Shown piece after piece: positions 25,112-33,391 of a stretch of 64,000 nt of DNA. Within the stretch, counting starts at the first letter, position 1, and every line of letters starts with the position of its first letter. The notes under the pieces are model-generated. The model did no database searches. It had not been told where the DNA came from and worked only from the letters and a program-made list of their open reading frames with translations. Position numbers and translations under genes: made by a program. Source of the DNA: UMGS363 sp051881815 (GTDB lineage: Bacteria; Bacillota; Clostridia; Oscillospirales; Ruminococcaceae). The stretch lies in the NCBI GenBank assembly GCA_051881815.1, contig JBJEQP010000083.1, positions 124,001 through 188,000 of the forward strand, in the 5' to 3' direction.

Positions 25112-25500
25112 TTATATATTATTTTTGTGGAAATGGCAAGAGAAAAAAACTGTATCAGTTTGCAGTTCTATACAAATGATAAATAAATTTGTCAAGTCAT
25201 TCATGCAAGTATAAAACAGTTCTTCATTTCCATTTGAATCAACGATTAACTTTAACCCTCTTTTGAGCATCGTTTCACCTTGCTTAATATCATCCGGGGA
25301 TTTTGTATATAGTTGAAAGATAGAAAGCCCATTATAAATAACTGCAACTTCATTATCGGCATCTTAATCCATTATTTTATCCGTTACTTCTAAAACCTTC
25401 TGATATCTTCCATCTTTGTATGCTTGAATACAAGATAAAATCATTGATTCAACTTTATTATTAGACTTATTTGTATCAGACTGAACTAAGGAAACGCTGA
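25112..25500 (-). pseudogene. Decayed TPR-like gene, 5' end lost and one internal stop
   Basis: Reading the minus strand gives a continuous protein-like frame (SMILSCIQAYKDGRYQKVLE...DKIMD, then a TAA stop, then DADNEVAVIYNGLSIFQLYT... to a stop at 25112). The AYKDGRYQKVLEVTDKIM segment looks like a TPR helix pair. The upstream side is cut by a perfect hairpin ACTAAGGAAACG / CGTTTCCTTAGT (25485-25518), which may be a remnant of a mobile element. No start codon or ribosome site remains. The rest of 24869-25732 holds no gene that I can support. Confidence 0.6.
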
Positions 25501-25624
25501 TTAATACGTTTCCTTAGTATTAATGCTTATATCCAACAGTTACCCATTATCCGACCAAAATCAGCAAAATGCCTATAAATCAGATATGTTTTGGCAAAAA
25601 TTATGTAAAAAATACAAAAAATCA

Positions 25625-25653
25625 TTGACTTCAACTGTTTTTTGTGGTATAAT
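25625..25653 (+). promoter_or_regulatory. Promoter of the chemoreceptor gene
   Basis: TTGACT (25625-25630) and TATAAT (25648-25653) with a 17-bp spacer. Confidence 0.78.
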
Positions 25654-25732
25654 TAGGAAAATATTGATTTGGCATATTAATCAATCAAACAACTAAACAA
25701 TTTAACATTTACTACGGGAGATGAACTTATCC

Positions 25733-27601
25733 ATGAAAAAAACATTGACAAAACGAATAATCATAGCCTGCTCTGTCGCACTTGTCTTCATGATATTTGT
25801 TATTTTCTCTGTACAAAGTCTGATCATGCAAAAAACTGCAGCAAATACTGCCTTGACACGAATAGACGATGTTATATCAAGATTAGCTGACAATGACGAA
25901 GAAACACTCGCCGTTATCGACCAGCTTAATACCGATTTTATTGCAAAGGCCGATGCTTTTGCAGAAATGGTTGCTCTTGATCCGTCACTGCTTGACGACC
26001 TTGACGAGCTAAACAGGATCGCTGCTATGCTTGATGTTGACGAGCTTCATGTTACGGATGAAAAAGGTATTCTCCAATGGGGTAACATCCCGAGCTATTA
26101 CGGCTTCGATTTTGCGGGAAGCGATCAGGCAAAGGAATTTATGCCCATCCTTGATGATTCATCCCTGAAGATCGCACAGGAAGCTCAGCCGAACGGCGCC
26201 GAAGGCAAATTCTTCCAGTATGTAAGTGTTGCAAGAAAAGACAAAAAGGGTATCGTTCAGATCGGTATCACCCCGACAAGACTCCAGAACCAGCTTGAAA
26301 AAACAGGCATCGACAACGTACTTTCAACCATTACCGTAGGAAACAACGGCTATGTTATGGCTGTAAACAAAGCTGACGGAACGATTGCCGCTCATGCCAA
26401 TAAAGACCTTATCGGTCTGAATTATGCCGATATAGGAATCACCGAAAGGCTTATGAAGGGCGGCAGCGGAATCGTTGCAAAGATCGACGGCGTAAGCATG
26501 ATCTGCTCCACAGGCGAAACCGAGGATTACTTCCTTATCGCAGCGATCAGCAGGAGCGAAGCCTTCAGCGGACGTACTTCGCTCGTTGTTATATTCATAC
26601 TTGCTACGCTTGCAATGCTCGCAGTTATAGTTCTGCTCATCAATACCGCGGTTCAGAAAATAATCATCAAGGGACTGGATGAGCTTATAGGCGATATGCA
26701 GGTCATCTCTTCGGGAAATCTCGATGCAGAGGTAAATGTAAGGACCTGCCCCGAGTATACTACCCTGAGCAACGGAATAAATGCTATGCTTGCAAATATC
26801 AAGCGAAATATCGAAGAAACCGTAAAGCTCAACGAAAAGGAGCAGCGTGTTATCTCCGAAACTACCGTTATTTCGGCAGACATCAGCAACCGTGCGTCCG
26901 AAATGCAGGAAATAGCATCAAGACTTTCCGAAGGCTCATCAACACAGGCTGCAACTGTTGAGGAGATCTCCGCTTCGTTCGGCTCGATAAGCGAACAGAT
27001 CAAGAACAATGCCGAATCTGCCAAGACTGCCAGCAGGATATCCGATAAAACTACACAGAGCGTTGACAGCGGTGTCCGGAAAATCGCCGAAATGCAAAAC
27101 GCTATGGCAAAGATCGAGGAATCCTCAACAAAGATCGGCAACATCGTAAAAACTATTGATGACATCGCATTCCAGACAAATATACTTGCCCTCAATGCGG
27201 CGGTTGAAGCCGCAAGAGCAGGACAGCACGGCAAGGGCTTTGCGGTTGTCGCAGACGAGGTAAGAAACCTTGCAAACAAGAGTGCCGAGGCTACAAGGGG
27301 AACAGCACGGCTTATCGAAGAAACCAAGATCGCAGTAACAAACGGCTCGCAGATTGCAAACGAAACAGCCGAACAGCTGCGTTCTATGATGGGCGGAATT
27401 GCCGAAAGCAATACTCTCATTGATGAAATTGCAGCAGCTGCGGACGAGCAGGCTGAATCATTCAGACAGATCTCCGAAAGCATGATGCAGATATCCATCG
27501 TAGTCCAGCAGAATGCAGCGATCTCCGCAGAAGCTGAAGATACAGCAAGAAGCCTTGATACACAAGCTCAGCAGCTTAAAGCAATGTTTGAAGAAAACTG
27601 A
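25733..27601 (+). CDS. Methyl-accepting chemotaxis protein
   Basis: A 622-residue receptor: membrane helix near 9-30, extracellular dCache-type ligand domain (about 35-275), second helix (about 285-310), HAMP (about 312-365) and a long cytoplasmic signalling helix bundle whose tip contains DDIAFQTNILALNAAVEAARAG(hairpin) and GKGFAVVADEVRNLA. It should signal to CheA/CheW; no che genes are in the window. An ATG at 25721 is also in frame, but it abuts the ribosome site GGGAG; 25733 gives better spacing. A terminator follows immediately. Confidence 0.93.
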   Translation: MKKTLTKRIIIACSVALVFMIFVIFSVQSLIMQKTAANTALTRIDDVISRLADNDEETLAVIDQLNTDFIAKADAFAEMVALDPSLLDDLDELNRIAAMLDVDELHVTDEKGILQWGNIPSYYGFDFAGSDQAKEFMPILDDSSLKIAQEAQPNGAEGKFFQYVSVARKDKKGIVQIGITPTRLQNQLEKTGIDNVLSTITVGNNGYVMAVNKADGTIAAHANKDLIGLNYADIGITERLMKGGSGIVAKIDGVSMICSTGETEDYFLIAAISRSEAFSGRTSLVVIFILATLAMLAVIVLLINTAVQKIIIKGLDELIGDMQVISSGNLDAEVNVRTCPEYTTLSNGINAMLANIKRNIEETVKLNEKEQRVISETTVISADISNRASEMQEIASRLSEGSSTQAATVEEISASFGSISEQIKNNAESAKTASRISDKTTQSVDSGVRKIAEMQNAMAKIEESSTKIGNIVKTIDDIAFQTNILALNAAVEAARAGQHGKGFAVVADEVRNLANKSAEATRGTARLIEETKIAVTNGSQIANETAEQLRSMMGGIAESNTLIDEIAAAADEQAESFRQISESMMQISIVVQQNAAISAEAEDTARSLDTQAQQLKAMFEEN

Positions 27602-27611
27602 ATACTATAGT

Positions 27612-27648
27612 AAAAAATCGGTCAAGCTTGCTCTTGACCGATTTTTTG
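27612..27648 (+). terminator. Intrinsic terminator of the chemoreceptor gene
   Basis: AAAAAATCGGTCAAG and CTTGACCGATTTTTT form a perfect stem with flanking A and T tracts. Confidence 0.92.
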
Positions 27649-27668
27649 TATGTATTGATATTTTGTCA

Positions 27669-27826
27669 TACTAATCCTCATTTGTTCGGTAGATAAAGTT
27701 GGCAGATAGAATTGCACCAATCAAGGAAAGCGACCGCAGGCGTGCTGTCGCACGGCAAGGGAACTTGACGACGAGTGGTGCAATTATAGCTGCCCAATTT
27801 ATCTGCCGGTTAAATGAGGATTAGTA
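27669..27826. mobile_element. Palindromic MITE-like element, long class, copy B1 (158 bp)
   Basis: Ends TACTAATCCTCATTT and AAATGAGGATTAGTA; TCA duplicated on both sides (27666-27668, 27827-27829). The core contains AAGGAAAGCGACCGCAGG and a stem GCGTGCTGTCGCACGG. Nearly identical to B3. The right-hand TCA is the stop codon (TGA) of the Hpt gene. Confidence 0.88.
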
Positions 27827-28186
27827 TCAGCTGTTTGAATTCACAAATTTGCGCAGAGCAGCAACAGTGATATCATACTGTTCCTTAACCTTCTCCAAAA
27901 GCTCCTCCGAACCTTCGATGCTTCTTCCTCTGAGCTTCTCCGTAAGCTCGTCAGAAGCACTGTAAAGATCGCTGAAACCGAGATTTGCGCAAACTCCTTT
28001 AAGTGTATGGACCGCACGGAAGGCATTCTCTGCGTTATTCTCGGCAATTCCGCCGCACAGCTCCACATAAGAAGGATCATCGAGGAACTTAACAGCGAAT
28101 TTTTTCACCATTGCCTCACTTCCGAATCTTCTTAAAACCTCATCAAAATTTGCATTCATTTCTTCATAGCATGTTCTGATATCCAT
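27827..28186 (-). CDS. Hpt-domain histidine phosphotransfer protein
   Basis: A 119-residue stand-alone Hpt domain. The phosphorylatable histidine H60 is in AVHTLKGVCANLGF, the standard HxxKG motif. It relays phosphate between response-regulator receiver domains of hybrid sensor kinases; no partner kinase is adjacent. It converges with the chemoreceptor gene. The TGA stop coincides with the target duplication of element B1, so the insertion reached the last codon without removing protein sequence. Confidence 0.9.
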   Translation of the reverse strand: MDIRTCYEEMNANFDEVLRRFGSEAMVKKFAVKFLDDPSYVELCGGIAENNAENAFRAVHTLKGVCANLGFSDLYSASDELTEKLRGRSIEGSEELLEKVKEQYDITVAALRKFVNSNS

Positions 28187-28410
28187 TGATACTCCCCTTG
28201 TATTTTAAAATTTCAGGTCTGCAGTTCGTACGTTTTGTCGGCAAAAAGCTCTCTCTTCACATTTCCATAGTTTTTTCGCGAAAAACTGTTTTTTATACAA
28301 TTGATATGTTAACTACTTTAATTTTATCACTAATATATCATTTTGTCAATATTTATACACGAAAGCCGAAGGGCTTTATTATTGTAGAGAAACCGTGCAA
28401 AAAGCAGTAA

Positions 28411-28569
28411 TACTAATAACCATTTGTTCTATGGATAAAGACGGCAGATAGAATACGTCCAATCAAGGAAAACGACTGCAGGCAGGCTGTCGCCTGTCAA
28501 AGGAGTTTGACGCAGAGTGGGCGTATTATAGCTGCCGTATTTTATCCATAGGTTAAATGGTTATTAGTA
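28411..28569. mobile_element. Palindromic MITE-like element, long class, copy B2 (159 bp)
   Basis: Ends TACTAATAACCATTT and AAATGGTTATTAGTA, TAA duplicated (28408-28410, 28570-28572). Core AAGGAAAACGACTGCAGG and AAAGGAGTTTGACGCAGAG. The outer arms differ from B1 on both sides yet stay complementary, and match the outer arm of A2. Confidence 0.87.
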
Positions 28570-28614
28570 TAAACTATGTTTTCATTTATAGGGATAAAAT
28601 ATTTCCGCAAAAAC

Positions 28615-28648
28615 AAAGCTGTCCCCAAAAATTTCGGGAACAGCTTTT
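28615..28648 (-). terminator. Intrinsic terminator of the DUF4349 lipoprotein gene
   Basis: AAAGCTGTtCCC and its complement form a stem on both strands with a T tract on the minus strand; 15 bases beyond the stop codon. Confidence 0.85.
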
Positions 28649-28663
28649 ATATTAATAAAATAA

Positions 28664-29683
28664 TTATTTCTTTTCTTCTTCCTTGACGGGTTCGACAGCA
28701 ACAGGCTCGTCTGCTTTATTCTCCGATTTAAGAGCCTTTTTCTTCTTTGATTTCTTTACTATCGCAATAACGATAAATACAATGATTCCGATAAGAACAA
28801 GATACGGGAACATCGCAATGATAAGGAACAGCAGATCCTCAAGGAAATCAAGGAAGCCGCTGCCTGTATCGGAAAGCGTGTTCATAAGCCTTTGCATGAA
28901 GGTATCCGTCTTGATCGGTTCAGCCGTGTATTCCTTGACCTCGTTGATCTTTATATTTACAAAGGAATACGCAACATCGGTCTTGATATCGTTCATCCTT
29001 GTCTTTATCTTTGCTATTTCGACCTGAAGATCGGTAAGCTCTCTTTCGACCGAAACTGCATATGCATCCTCGGTTATGCCTGCAAGAAGAGCTATGTAGC
29101 GTTCTTCCTTCGCTTCGTATATCTCAAGCGTTGTCGAAAGATCATAGTATTCGCTGCTTACGTTCTGAACGCTGGAATTTCTGCTGCGAAGATCGCCGAG
29201 CGAAGCGGCATTGCTGCAGAAGCTCTCATAATCTGCACTCGGAACACGAACGGTTGCGGAGTATGTGCGCCATTTCTCCATGTCAGCATAATACCATCTT
29301 CCGTCCGAACCTCCGTCCGTGAAATTCTCGCTCTCAACGAATCCGCCGTAGCTGTCAAGGCTTTCCTTGAACTTTGCAACAGCGTCGTCAAATTCAAGCA
29401 CATCAACGGTCATATTGCAGGTGTAGACAAGCATTTCCTTTTTTATCTTGTCCGCCGAAAGAGTGCTCGTATCCTCGTTTCCGTCCGTCATCGCCGTGCT
29501 GCTTGTCGATTCAACGACTGCGTCATATTCCTCTTCATAGTAATAATCCTCTGCAGCTTCGGCAGAATTCTGCATTCCGCCATTATCGGCGGTCAAAGCA
29601 AATGACTTGTCGCTCGAGCTGTTTCCGCAGGCTGTCATCATGAGCGCACATAATGCGATGGAGATAATTGCTTTTGTTTTCAT
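28664..29683 (-). CDS. DUF4349 lipoprotein
   Basis: A 339-residue envelope protein. Lipobox MTAC (Cys19), an acidic/Tyr-rich linker, a DUF4349 domain (about 80-275) with the family's long coiled coil (SVERELTDLQVEIAKIKTRM), a membrane helix near 290-312 and a basic then acidic cytoplasmic tail. It is thus tied to the membrane at both ends. Members of the family are widespread and uncharacterised; some sit near sensor systems. It is monocistronic here. Confidence 0.88.
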   Translation of the reverse strand: MKTKAIISIALCALMMTACGNSSSDKSFALTADNGGMQNSAEAAEDYYYEEEYDAVVESTSSTAMTDGNEDTSTLSADKIKKEMLVYTCNMTVDVLEFDDAVAKFKESLDSYGGFVESENFTDGGSDGRWYYADMEKWRTYSATVRVPSADYESFCSNAASLGDLRSRNSSVQNVSSEYYDLSTTLEIYEAKEERYIALLAGITEDAYAVSVERELTDLQVEIAKIKTRMNDIKTDVAYSFVNIKINEVKEYTAEPIKTDTFMQRLMNTLSDTGSGFLDFLEDLLFLIIAMFPYLVLIGIIVFIVIAIVKKSKKKKALKSENKADEPVAVEPVKEEEKK

Positions 29684-29825
29684 TGTGTTTTCCTCCTTTA
29701 TTTGTGGGATTATATGTCAAAATTATGTTGTGGGATTTTTGAATTTATACGGAGCAGTATGCTGCTCTTTATTTTATTGTACAGTCAAAAACCACCGCAA
29801 TTAAATATATTTTGTAAATGTTCTG

Positions 29826-30479
29826 TTAATACAAAGTAAAGTTAAGCTTTTGAAGTAATTCCGATTCCGTGATCTCCGTTATGCTCTTCAAAGCTTCTAT
29901 CTCCTCGGAACAAACGGAAAAAGCATAACCGTGCGTTGATATGCTGCAAAACAGACATTTAAGCCCGTTATCCGTCACATCGAACGACCTAAAACCCAGC
30001 GAAAGCCCCTTTCCGAGCATTTTGGAATAGGCTTCTTTCTTTGTCCAGATCTCAAAAAAAGCATTGTCCGAATTTGCACTCTGTTCAATATATCTCACTT
30101 CATTTTCGGAGAAAAAACGCTGTGAAGCTCCGTTTCTGCGCCGTTTTATAAGCTCGATGTCAGCTCCGACCGCCGAAAAACCTCCTGCAAACGCAATTGC
30201 CTGTCCCGAATGCGAAACGGAGAAGTCATAGCCGCCGGAACCGACAATATAAGGCTTGCCGAATTCTCCCTTATCAAAAATAAGCTCGTTAAAATCAACT
30301 CCCAGCTGCTCGGACGCTTCATAACGCATAAGCAGCTCCGAAAAAAGCGATCGCACCCTGTCGCCGTTCACAGCCATTCGTTCGATACGCCCACGCCGTT
30401 CCTCCGAGATCAGCGGCAGCAGATATCTGTACTCCGCAAACGGTTTTTCTTCATCCAAAAACAGTATAACAGACGTCAT
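29826..30479 (-). CDS. 4'-phosphopantetheinyl transferase (Sfp type)
   Basis: A 217-residue Sfp-type enzyme. The magnesium-binding motif GADIEL and the later FEIWTKKEAYSKMLGKGL (WxxKEA) are intact, as is the substrate region FSVSHSG. It transfers phosphopantetheine from CoA to carrier proteins. Its length matches Sfp rather than the short AcpS; no polyketide or peptide synthetase gene is in the window. The promoter region upstream is AT-rich. Confidence 0.9.
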   Translation of the reverse strand: MTSVILFLDEEKPFAEYRYLLPLISEERRGRIERMAVNGDRVRSLFSELLMRYEASEQLGVDFNELIFDKGEFGKPYIVGSGGYDFSVSHSGQAIAFAGGFSAVGADIELIKRRRNGASQRFFSENEVRYIEQSANSDNAFFEIWTKKEAYSKMLGKGLSLGFRSFDVTDNGLKCLFCSISTHGYAFSVCSEEIEALKSITEITESELLQKLNFTLY

Positions 30480-30640
30480 TTGCCTTCTCCTTTCGTTAAA
30501 AAATTATCAATCGCATTGTGAAATAACCTTCCATATAATAGTTTTTTATGTTCAAAGCCTGAAAATTCGTCAAAAAATTTTCAAGCTGTACGATAAAACG
30601 GACAGGAAATCAAATCGAACAAATTTTTTGCCAAAACCCC

Positions 30641-30669
30641 TTGACAAAACGATACGTTTGTTCTATAAT
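30641..30669 (+). promoter_or_regulatory. Promoter with an internal palindrome
   Basis: TTGACA (30641-30646) and TATAAT (30664-30669), 17-bp spacer. The spacer contains AAACGATACGTTT, a near-perfect palindrome that a repressor could use. Confidence 0.75.
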
Positions 30670-30760
30670 ATAAAACAGAACAAAAGTGCTGAACATTTGT
30701 GCCGGAAATAAAAATCAAGGAACCGCATATTCAGCAAAAAAATGAAAAGGGGAAAAAATT

Positions 30761-31009
30761 ATGACACACTATAATTCAACTGCAAAAAAGATTCCTTCTT
30801 ATGATAACGAACGCTCGGAAATTACCCTCGTGAACTGTGCTCACCGCCGCAATATGCTCAAGCAGAAGATCTACGGCGCAGTCGCTGCAATAGTCCCTGC
30901 AGCATCCGTTCTTTTTGCCGAGGATGTTGAAACGCTGCTGCTTCTTATCCCTGTCGGTCTGTTCCTCATGTTCACAAAGCGCAGCATTCTTACCTTTGAA
31001 CAGGAATAA
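30761..31009 (+). CDS. Small membrane protein of unknown function
   Basis: An 82-residue protein: a polar, basic N-terminus (1-38), and one or two membrane segments (about 39-52 and 57-72). No family is recognised. The gene has a consensus promoter and a ribosome site (AAAAGGGG). It precedes the DUF3810 gene by about 100 bases. Confidence 0.7.
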   Translation: MTHYNSTAKKIPSYDNERSEITLVNCAHRRNMLKQKIYGAVAAIVPAASVLFAEDVETLLLLIPVGLFLMFTKRSILTFEQE

Positions 31010-31113
31010 TTTACCGCTATAAAAACGATTGACAATATTTTTCTTATCTGCTAAAATTATATCATAAAATGTACCGTATTGAAAGACTGTATTTATATTT
31101 TTAGGAAAATGAT

Positions 31114-32241
31114 ATGAAAAAAAGCTTGTCAAAGAAATATCTTGTGCAATATATAATTATCGCAGTCATCCTTGCCGCCTGTGCCCTGCTCTGTGCAATT
31201 TCACGCAGCTCGGCGGCGTTTTCGGATTTCTACCGTGATAATGTTTTCCTTAAACTCCAAGCCGTTTTCGGGAGGATAAGCGGCGTACTGCCGTTCTCGC
31301 TCGGCGAAGCTATGATCGCTCTGGCGGTTTTCGGAGGAATTACGCTTATCATAACCTACATAATCCTTATGATACGGAAAAAGAACAGCAGAAAAAAGAT
31401 ATCCGCCGTCTGCTCGCTGATCGTTCTGTGGATAGTTTCATTCGTGATGCTTACCGAAACGCTGAACTGCTTTATAATGTACCGCTGCAGCAGCTTTGCC
31501 TCGGTGCACGGCATCGGTGAAGAAAAATTCACCGCCGAACAGCTTTATTCGCTTGCAATGGTCATGACCGAAAAATGCAACGAAGCCGAAAAGCTTATCG
31601 AACGTGACGCTGACGGGAATATGCTTATCACCTGCGATGTTTATTCCGAAGCAAAGGCTGCGATGCAGAACATCTCGTCCGATTATCCGACCCTTTCGGG
31701 ATATTATCCCGACCCGAAAGACATTTTATGCTCGGGGATAATGACCCGATTCGATCTGCTCGGGATATATTTTCCGTTCAGCCTTGAAGCAAACTACAAT
31801 AGATATATGTATAATTCCGAGCTGCCCGACACGATCTGCCACGAATTTGCGCATCTCAAAGGCTGGATAAAGGAGGACGAAGCAAATTTCATCGCTTATC
31901 TCGCCTGCATAGAAAGCGACTCGCCCGAGCTTGTTTATTCGGGGTATATGTCGGCACTGTCCTATCTACGCTCAAAGGTCTACCGTGAAAGCTCTATTTC
32001 CAACGAGGACAAGGCTGTGCTTTTCTCCGCAGCAAGCGATAACGTTTGTTACGACCTCTATGAAAAGGGCAGGATCTTCCGTGAAGCAAAGGAAACAAAG
32101 CTCGGTACGGCGATGGCAGCGGTTTCGGACAAGGCTATGGAAACCAGCCTGCGGCTCAACGGGGTTTCGGACGGAGTTAAGTCCTACGGCAGATTCGTTG
32201 ACCTGCTGCTCAACTATTATTACGGCGATTCTGCCGAATAG
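31114..32241 (+). CDS. DUF3810 membrane zinc metallopeptidase
   Basis: A 375-residue protein with three membrane helices (about 10-30, 62-85, 100-120) and an outside domain containing CHEFAHLKGWIKEDEANF, an HExxH zinc site with a downstream glutamate, characteristic of DUF3810. It is probably a membrane metallopeptidase of unknown substrate. The ATG start is preceded by TAGGAAAATGAT. A terminator follows. Confidence 0.88.
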   Translation: MKKSLSKKYLVQYIIIAVILAACALLCAISRSSAAFSDFYRDNVFLKLQAVFGRISGVLPFSLGEAMIALAVFGGITLIITYIILMIRKKNSRKKISAVCSLIVLWIVSFVMLTETLNCFIMYRCSSFASVHGIGEEKFTAEQLYSLAMVMTEKCNEAEKLIERDADGNMLITCDVYSEAKAAMQNISSDYPTLSGYYPDPKDILCSGIMTRFDLLGIYFPFSLEANYNRYMYNSELPDTICHEFAHLKGWIKEDEANFIAYLACIESDSPELVYSGYMSALSYLRSKVYRESSISNEDKAVLFSAASDNVCYDLYEKGRIFREAKETKLGTAMAAVSDKAMETSLRLNGVSDGVKSYGRFVDLLLNYYYGDSAE

Positions 32242-32251
32242 ATAAAAATAC

Positions 32252-32297
32252 AAGATCACTCCCCGATCATTTTTATGTCAAGGGAGTGATCTTTTTT
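32252..32297. terminator. Bidirectional terminator between DUF3810 and acetyltransferase genes
   Basis: AAGATCACTCCC (32252-32263) pairs with GGGAGTGATCTT (32282-32293), followed by a T run; it sits between converging genes. Confidence 0.88.
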
Positions 32298-32298
32298 A

Positions 32299-32733
32299 TT
32301 ATAGCCACATAATAAATGCCGTCTTGTCGGTGCTGTTGTAGCCTGCCCGACGGTAAAAATCAAGAGTTGACTGTGATCTTGAACCTGTCAGGAGCATCAT
32401 TTTGTAGCAGCCTGCATCCTCCGCAAGCTTTTTTGCATAGTCAAGGCACTCCGTCGCAAAACCTTTCCCCCGATAGTCGGCGTGAGTCACAACATTTTCC
32501 ACAAAGGCATACGGACGGACTCCCCTTGTAAGATTCGGTATGATAACGCAGACGCAGGAGGAAACGAGCTTTCCTTCCGCTTCTTTAACTATAATATGAT
32601 GATTTTCATCCTTCATAATGGAATCCCATGCTTTTGAAAGCTGCTCCGAAGGCTCGGGGATCGAATCCTCGTGCAGATGCAAGTACAATCCAAGCAGCTC
32701 GTTAAGCTCGGTTTCTTTTATTTCCCGTACCAT
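32299..32733 (-). CDS. GNAT-family N-acetyltransferase
   Basis: A 144-residue GNAT protein. The acetyl-CoA pyrophosphate loop is recognisable as HADYRGKGFATECL, followed by the typical helix and the C-terminal strand YKMMLLTGSRSQSTLDFYRRAGY. Substrate unknown. Located 28 bases after the flavin-barrel gene and probably in its transcript. Confidence 0.9.
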   Translation of the reverse strand: MVREIKETELNELLGLYLHLHEDSIPEPSEQLSKAWDSIMKDENHHIIVKEAEGKLVSSCVCVIIPNLTRGVRPYAFVENVVTHADYRGKGFATECLDYAKKLAEDAGCYKMMLLTGSRSQSTLDFYRRAGYNSTDKTAFIMWL

Positions 32734-32761
32734 AAAAACCTCCCTCTGAACGGATCGGGAT

Positions 32762-33217
32762 TCATTCTCCCGAATATCTTTCCAGACTATATTGACGGGC
32801 GGTCATATCAAAGGTTTCGATGTAGGGAACACCGTCTTTATAAACCCAGCGCTCTATGTACATCGGTCTGACCGCAAAAAGCCGTTCATCCTTCAATGAC
32901 GAATAAGCGTCGAACGAGCCTTTGAAGCACTCCCGAAACAAACTGCTGAAAGCAGGATTTTCTAACGGATGACCGATCTCCTCACATACACCCTCTATCT
33001 GGATGTTATCAATACAAAGTGCGACATTATTGTTTGCTGTGAGCTGCCGATACTTTTTCAGCTTTATATCGGTTTGAAAATAAAATTTCTCGTCGAATTG
33101 AATAACACTCATCATCCTTGAGGAAACTCTATCGTTTAAAGCAGTTGAAAGCACCATTTTTCTGCCTTTTCCAAATTCCGAAAAGAACAGCTGCAGTTTC
33201 TCCGAAAAAATATCCAT
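32762..33217 (-). CDS. Pyridoxamine 5'-phosphate oxidase-like split-barrel protein
   Basis: A 151-residue flavin-binding split-barrel protein (MVLSTALNDRVSSRMMSVIQFDEKFYFQTD, KYRQLTANNNVALCI). It probably binds FMN or F420-like cofactor and acts as a small oxidoreductase. ATG 33217 is preferred; an in-frame TTG at 33226 overlaps the ribosome site AGGGTTGG. Paired with the GNAT gene. Upstream lies a hairpin made of ATTACGCATTACGAATT repeats. Confidence 0.85.
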   Translation of the reverse strand: MDIFSEKLQLFFSEFGKGRKMVLSTALNDRVSSRMMSVIQFDEKFYFQTDIKLKKYRQLTANNNVALCIDNIQIEGVCEEIGHPLENPAFSSLFRECFKGSFDAYSSLKDERLFAVRPMYIERWVYKDGVPYIETFDMTARQYSLERYSGE

Positions 33218-33242
33218 ACACACCAACCCTAAATTTAATATA

Positions 33243-33337
33243 ATGCGTAATTCGTAATGCGTAATGCGTAATTAATGATAATATTTCCCAAAAGCATAAT
33301 ACACCGTTTACACCGCAATAATTACGCATTACGAATT
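33243..33337. repeat. Inverted cluster of ATTACGCATT / AATGCGTAAT short repeats
   Basis: Copies of AATGCGTAAT at 33243-33273 face ATTACGCATTACGAATT at 33321-33337, enabling a long hairpin. The same short repeat recurs at 35945-35960 and 59905-59938. Confidence 0.7.
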
Positions 33338-33346
33338 GAAATAAGT

Positions 33347-33380
33347 TCCGATTTGCAGATCAAATTATCTCTCCGATAAC
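33347..33380 (-). repeat. Leader repeat, copy C1
   Basis: Minus-strand sequence TTATCGGAGAGATAATTTGA followed by TCTGCAAATCGGAA; recurs before several accessory genes. Here it lies just after the PnuC stop codon. Confidence 0.8.
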
Positions 33381-33391
33381 CGGTAATTTTT

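Larger units (their letters stand above)
28187..28663. other. Gene-free region with element B2
   Basis: No gene is supported. The left part is AT-rich leader and promoter sequence for the Hpt gene. Element B2 occupies 28411-28569 and the terminator of the DUF4349 gene 28615-28648. Confidence 0.6.

Noticed and set aside
27669..27826. Long-class palindromes as intact insertion sequences
   Set aside because: They are under 200 bp and carry no transposase frame, so at most they are non-autonomous.
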